Below are positions 20,503 to 22,389 of a DNA stretch of 22,389 nt, in pieces. Within the stretch, counting starts at the first letter, position 1, and every line of letters starts with the position of its first letter. Below the pieces are notes generated by a model that did no database searches, was not told the origin of the DNA, and was given only the letters and a program-made list of their open reading frames with translations. The DNA comes from JBMNUL01 sp050946255 (GTDB taxonomy: Bacteria; Actinomycetota; Coriobacteriia; Coriobacteriales; CADBOM01), in the NCBI GenBank assembly GCA_050946255.1, contig JBMNUL010000023.1, positions 1-22,389 of the forward strand, given 5' to 3'. Made by a program: the position numbers and the translations under genes.

Positions 20503-20540
20503 GCCGAACGGCTCCAATCTGTGCCTGCCGAACGGCTCCA
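20503..20540. repeat. Two direct copies of GCCGAACGGCTCCA, period 24
   Basis: Identical 14-bp units occupy 20503-20516 and 20527-20540, each containing the self-complementary GCCG-AA-CGGC. On the minus strand each reads TGGAGCCGTTCGGC, able to form a small hairpin with a GTTC loop. They lie about 135-170 bp upstream of the thioesterase start. The 24-bp period puts both copies at a little over two helical turns, suiting paired protein binding. Confidence 0.5.
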
Positions 20541-20603
20541 GTCCACCTGGAGCACATCTCGATGACCTGCTATGAGGATATCCTCACCGAGACAACCTGC
20601 GGA

Positions 20604-20636
20604 CAAGAAAGCGGCTGACGCCACCGCGCCAGCCGC
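20604..20636 (-). terminator. Intrinsic terminator of the DegV gene
   Basis: GCGGCTG (20611-20617) pairs with CAGCCGC (20630-20636). Inside, CGC/GCG pairs extend the stem, and an A/C mismatch on the plus strand becomes G·U in minus-strand RNA. The stem is followed by TTTCTTG on the minus strand. It lies 52 bp after the DegV stop. Confidence 0.75.
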
Positions 20637-20688
20637 ATCTGAACAAAATCTTCTTCCGGAAAAGCGAGGTGAACGCAAGAGCTCTGCT

Positions 20689-21579
20689 CTAATCGACCCT
20701 CTTGCTTCCCCAGAAATAGAGAGCAACCGTGCCGGGACCGGTATGGCTTCCAATCGTCGTGCCAACGAAGTTGATGTCGACCTTGCCATCCAAGTTGGGG
20801 AATCTCTCCTCGATGAGATCCGCTACAGCACGCGCATCCTCGTAGCAATCAGAATGCGTGATCGCGCAACGACCGGAATACTCGAGGCCGCCGTCCGCGC
20901 ACTCCTCCATCTTGTTGACGATCTCCTTGATCACATTCTTCTTGCCGCGGATCTTGAAACGCGGAATAAGACGGCCGAGGTTGTCCATGTTGAGGAGCGG
21001 GCAGATGTTGAGCATCGTGCCGAACCATCCAGATGCCTTGGAGATCCTGCCGCCGCGCACATAGTAGGAGAGGTCGGTGGAGAAGAACCAGTGGTGGACC
21101 TTGAGCTTGTTTTCCTCTGCCCACTTGTAGAGCTCATCGATTCCCATGCCCGCCTCGCGCTTGCGGGACATCGCATCGACGAGGAAACCGTATCCGCCGG
21201 ATGCCCCTAGCGAGTCGACGACGTAGATCTTGCGGTCCGGGTACTTCTTGAGCAGGCTCTCCCTTGCAGAGCAGGCGGCATTGTAGACGCCGGAGAGACC
21301 AGATGACAAGCTGACGTGGATAATGTCCTTGCCCTCCTTGAGGAAAGACTCGAAGAAATCCACCAGTTCGCCCATGCTGGGTTGAGAGGTACGGGTCATG
21401 ACCCCCTCTGCCATCTTCTGATAGAACTCGTGATAGGGAATCGACTTCCCGAGGTCGTCCGGGTGCTCCACATCATCAAGATAGAAGTGAAAACAAACGT
21501 ACTTGATGTCGCGCTCTTTGAAGTGCTCCTCGGTCATGTCAGCTGTGGAACAGCAGCTGATAATGTAGTCGTTATTCAC
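20689..21579 (-). CDS. DegV family protein (fatty-acid-binding)
   Basis: This 296-residue protein has the DegV layout: an N-terminal STADMTEEHF segment, TSQPSMGEL (64-72), HVSLSSGLSGVYNAA (88-102), VVDSLGASGGYG (120-131) and FFSTDLSYYVRGGRIS (165-180), with RGGRIS and PLLNMDNLGRLIPRFKIRG typical of the second domain. DegV/FakB proteins bind a single fatty acid; in Firmicutes FakB presents it to the kinase FakA. No FakA gene is in the window, so the partner is unknown. The start is a GTG at 21579 with AAAGG 6 nt upstream. It lies 169 bp downstream of the dUTPase, with a promoter candidate between, and has a clear terminator. Confidence 0.93.
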   Translation of the reverse strand: MNNDYIISCCSTADMTEEHFKERDIKYVCFHFYLDDVEHPDDLGKSIPYHEFYQKMAEGVMTRTSQPSMGELVDFFESFLKEGKDIIHVSLSSGLSGVYNAACSARESLLKKYPDRKIYVVDSLGASGGYGFLVDAMSRKREAGMGIDELYKWAEENKLKVHHWFFSTDLSYYVRGGRISKASGWFGTMLNICPLLNMDNLGRLIPRFKIRGKKNVIKEIVNKMEECADGGLEYSGRCAITHSDCYEDARAVADLIEERFPNLDGKVDINFVGTTIGSHTGPGTVALYFWGSKRVD

Positions 21580-21625
21580 TATACACCTTTCCTCTCAATG
21601 GAAAATATCTTACTAATCCTTGGTA

Positions 21626-21653
21626 AGTGTACGTTAACTCAGAGATAAGACAA
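21626..21653 (-). promoter_or_regulatory. Candidate promoter of the DegV gene
   Basis: On the minus strand TTGTCT (21653-21648) and TACACT (21631-21626) are 16 bp apart, with a predicted start near 21619 and a leader of about 40 nt before the GTG. A CTTAC/GTAAG inverted repeat (21610-21627) overlaps the -10 end. Confidence 0.45.
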
Positions 21654-21748
21654 GCCCTTTGTCCACAGATTGCAGGCGGACGGTCGATTATCTCAGAGTG
21701 AGAATAACTGCGAAGATGCAAATCAAAGGCCGAAATATAAAGAAAAAC

Positions 21749-22189
21749 CTAGCGCCCGCTGCTCCCGAATCCCCGTTCGCCGCGCTGGGTCTCATCCAGC
21801 TCATCTACCATCTCGAGGGTGACCTTGGGAGATTTCATGATCACCAGCTGCGCCACCCTGTCTCCCCTCTCGATGTGGATTGGAGATGATGGGTCGAGAT
21901 TGACGAGGCAGACATCGAGCTCGCGACCGAGCTGGTCGCGTTTCACTATCGCTGGGCTATCGACGATCGAAAGCCCCTCTCTGATGGCAAGGCCCGACCT
22001 TGGTTGAATCTGTGCCATAAGACCTTCTGGCAGGTTTATCGCGACTCCCAACTTCACGACACGTCTTTCAAATGGGGCCAGATCGAGAGTTTCCGCCGAC
22101 ATCAGGTCCATTCCGTTGTCCATCTCGTGCTCGTACTGGGGGATGCCTGTCCCGTTTCCAACGATCTTCATCTCTACCTTCGCGTCCAT
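21749..22189 (-). CDS. dut: dUTP diphosphatase (trimeric dUTPase)
   Basis: This enzyme hydrolyses dUTP to dUMP and diphosphate, keeping uracil out of DNA and supplying dTMP synthesis. From the ATG at 22189 it has 146 residues, the normal length, with GAGGAGG 8 nt upstream. Motif 1 is DNGMDLMSAE (24-33), motif 2 QPRSGLA (62-68), motif 4 ERGDRVAQLVI (107-117) and motif 5 RGERGFGSSGR (136-146). Motif 3 is altered. VDSPAIVKRDQLGRE (76-90) keeps Asp77-Ser78, but the usual Asp-Tyr-Arg/Gln-Gly is stretched by several residues and the uracil-contacting Tyr is not apparent. The same frame stays open from 22190 to the right window edge (GTG at 22354 possible), so an N-terminal extension cannot be excluded. 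Activity is likely but should not be taken as certain. Confidence 0.88.
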   Translation of the reverse strand: MDAKVEMKIVGNGTGIPQYEHEMDNGMDLMSAETLDLAPFERRVVKLGVAINLPEGLMAQIQPRSGLAIREGLSIVDSPAIVKRDQLGRELDVCLVNLDPSSPIHIERGDRVAQLVIMKSPKVTLEMVDELDETQRGERGFGSSGR

Positions 22190-22389
22190 GTTGAAATCCT
22201 CCTCAAGGCCGGGGGCGGCATCACCCTTCTCGGCATCACTGACAAGCTTGGAATCTGCACCGAAATTCAACCCGGGTCCATGCTCCGAGCTCAAATCCGA
22301 AGAAAGCACCACGGTCTCGCATCTCACAACTGGAGTCACGACGATATAGCCCACGACCGTCCCCCGCTCAATGCCAAGTTCGAACTCCG
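22190..22389 (-). other. Open frame continuing upstream of dUTPase to the window edge
   Basis: No stop codon occurs in the dUTPase frame between 22190 and the edge. The sequence reads as a hydrophobic, protein-like part (FELGIERGTVVGYIVVTPVV) and then an acidic, linker-like part ending in GLEEDFN before the dUTPase Met. It is either the 5' part of a longer fused protein or a coincidental open frame upstream of the true start. Confidence 0.4.

Larger units (their letters stand above)
20370..20688. other. Gap between the DegV and thioesterase genes, with short repeats
   Basis: This stretch holds the DegV terminator (20604-20636), a perfect 14-bp palindrome TGAGGATATCCTCA (20573-20586), a tandem repeat (20503-20540), and GGCCA-GA-TGGCC (about 20475-20486). 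The presence of several symmetric elements suggests the thioesterase promoter and its regulatory sites are here, but no clear -35/-10 pair is seen. No gene is supported. Confidence 0.45.

Noticed and set aside
1..22389. CRISPR array, tRNA/rRNA genes, insertion sequences or prophage genes
   Set aside because: No regularly spaced repeats, no cloverleaf or rRNA-like stretches, and no transposase, integrase or phage structural proteins were seen on either strand.

Overview
The window reads as chromosomal DNA of a strict anaerobe. Molybdenum/tungsten enzymes and multi-cluster ferredoxins dominate, and there are no respiratory oxidases. Soluble DMSO-reductase-family enzymes, an old-yellow-enzyme reductase, an aldehyde:ferredoxin oxidoreductase (AOR) and a PucR/CdaR-type regulator together suggest a gut or rumen actinobacterium of class Coriobacteriia (Eggerthellaceae-like). 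That placement is inference from gene content; no rRNA or tRNA is present to confirm it. Almost every gene is on the minus strand; the exception is a 71-residue small gene near the left end.

Layout in the direction of minus-strand transcription (right to left). At the right edge are a trimeric dUTPase (frame open to the edge), a DegV-family lipid-binding protein with its terminator, and a hotdog thioesterase. Next comes Mo operon 2: a 798-residue molybdopterin oxidoreductase and a two-cluster ferredoxin with an added HNH-like Cys-rich domain. A terminator hairpin and a small zinc-ribbon protein follow, then an old-yellow-enzyme/dienoyl-CoA-reductase-type flavoprotein. Mo operon 1 has a paralogous 799-residue molybdopterin oxidoreductase and a plain two-cluster ferredoxin. 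A second small zinc-ribbon protein lies 21 bp upstream of the PucR/CdaR-type regulator. Then comes a ferredoxin–AOR pair, an SDR and homoserine dehydrogenase, ending in a good terminator. Left of this are an MFS transporter, the plus-strand small gene (convergent with the transporter, separated by two terminators) and an acyl-ACP thioesterase.

How the parts may work together (inference). Neither large Mo subunit has a Tat signal, and no membrane anchor or TorD-like chaperone gene is nearby, so both Mo enzymes should be soluble and cytoplasmic. They resemble the branch that includes acetylene hydratase, pyrogallol transhydroxylase and gut catechol dehydroxylases. With the enoate-reductase-like flavoprotein, the AOR and the SDR, the block looks like a reductive pathway for an organic, possibly aromatic or unsaturated, substrate. 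The most system-like signal is a 13-bp palindrome, RTGCA-N3-TGCAY, found three times, each time in or at the edge of a gene-free stretch of this block: beside the ferredoxin–AOR operon, upstream of the zinc-ribbon/regulator pair, and upstream of the flavoprotein. It is a candidate operator for the local regulator. Other unusual points are the HNH-like domain on a ferredoxin subunit, the twin zinc-ribbon proteins, shifted Cys ligands in the Mo enzymes, and a possible hairpin-bridged ribosome binding site.
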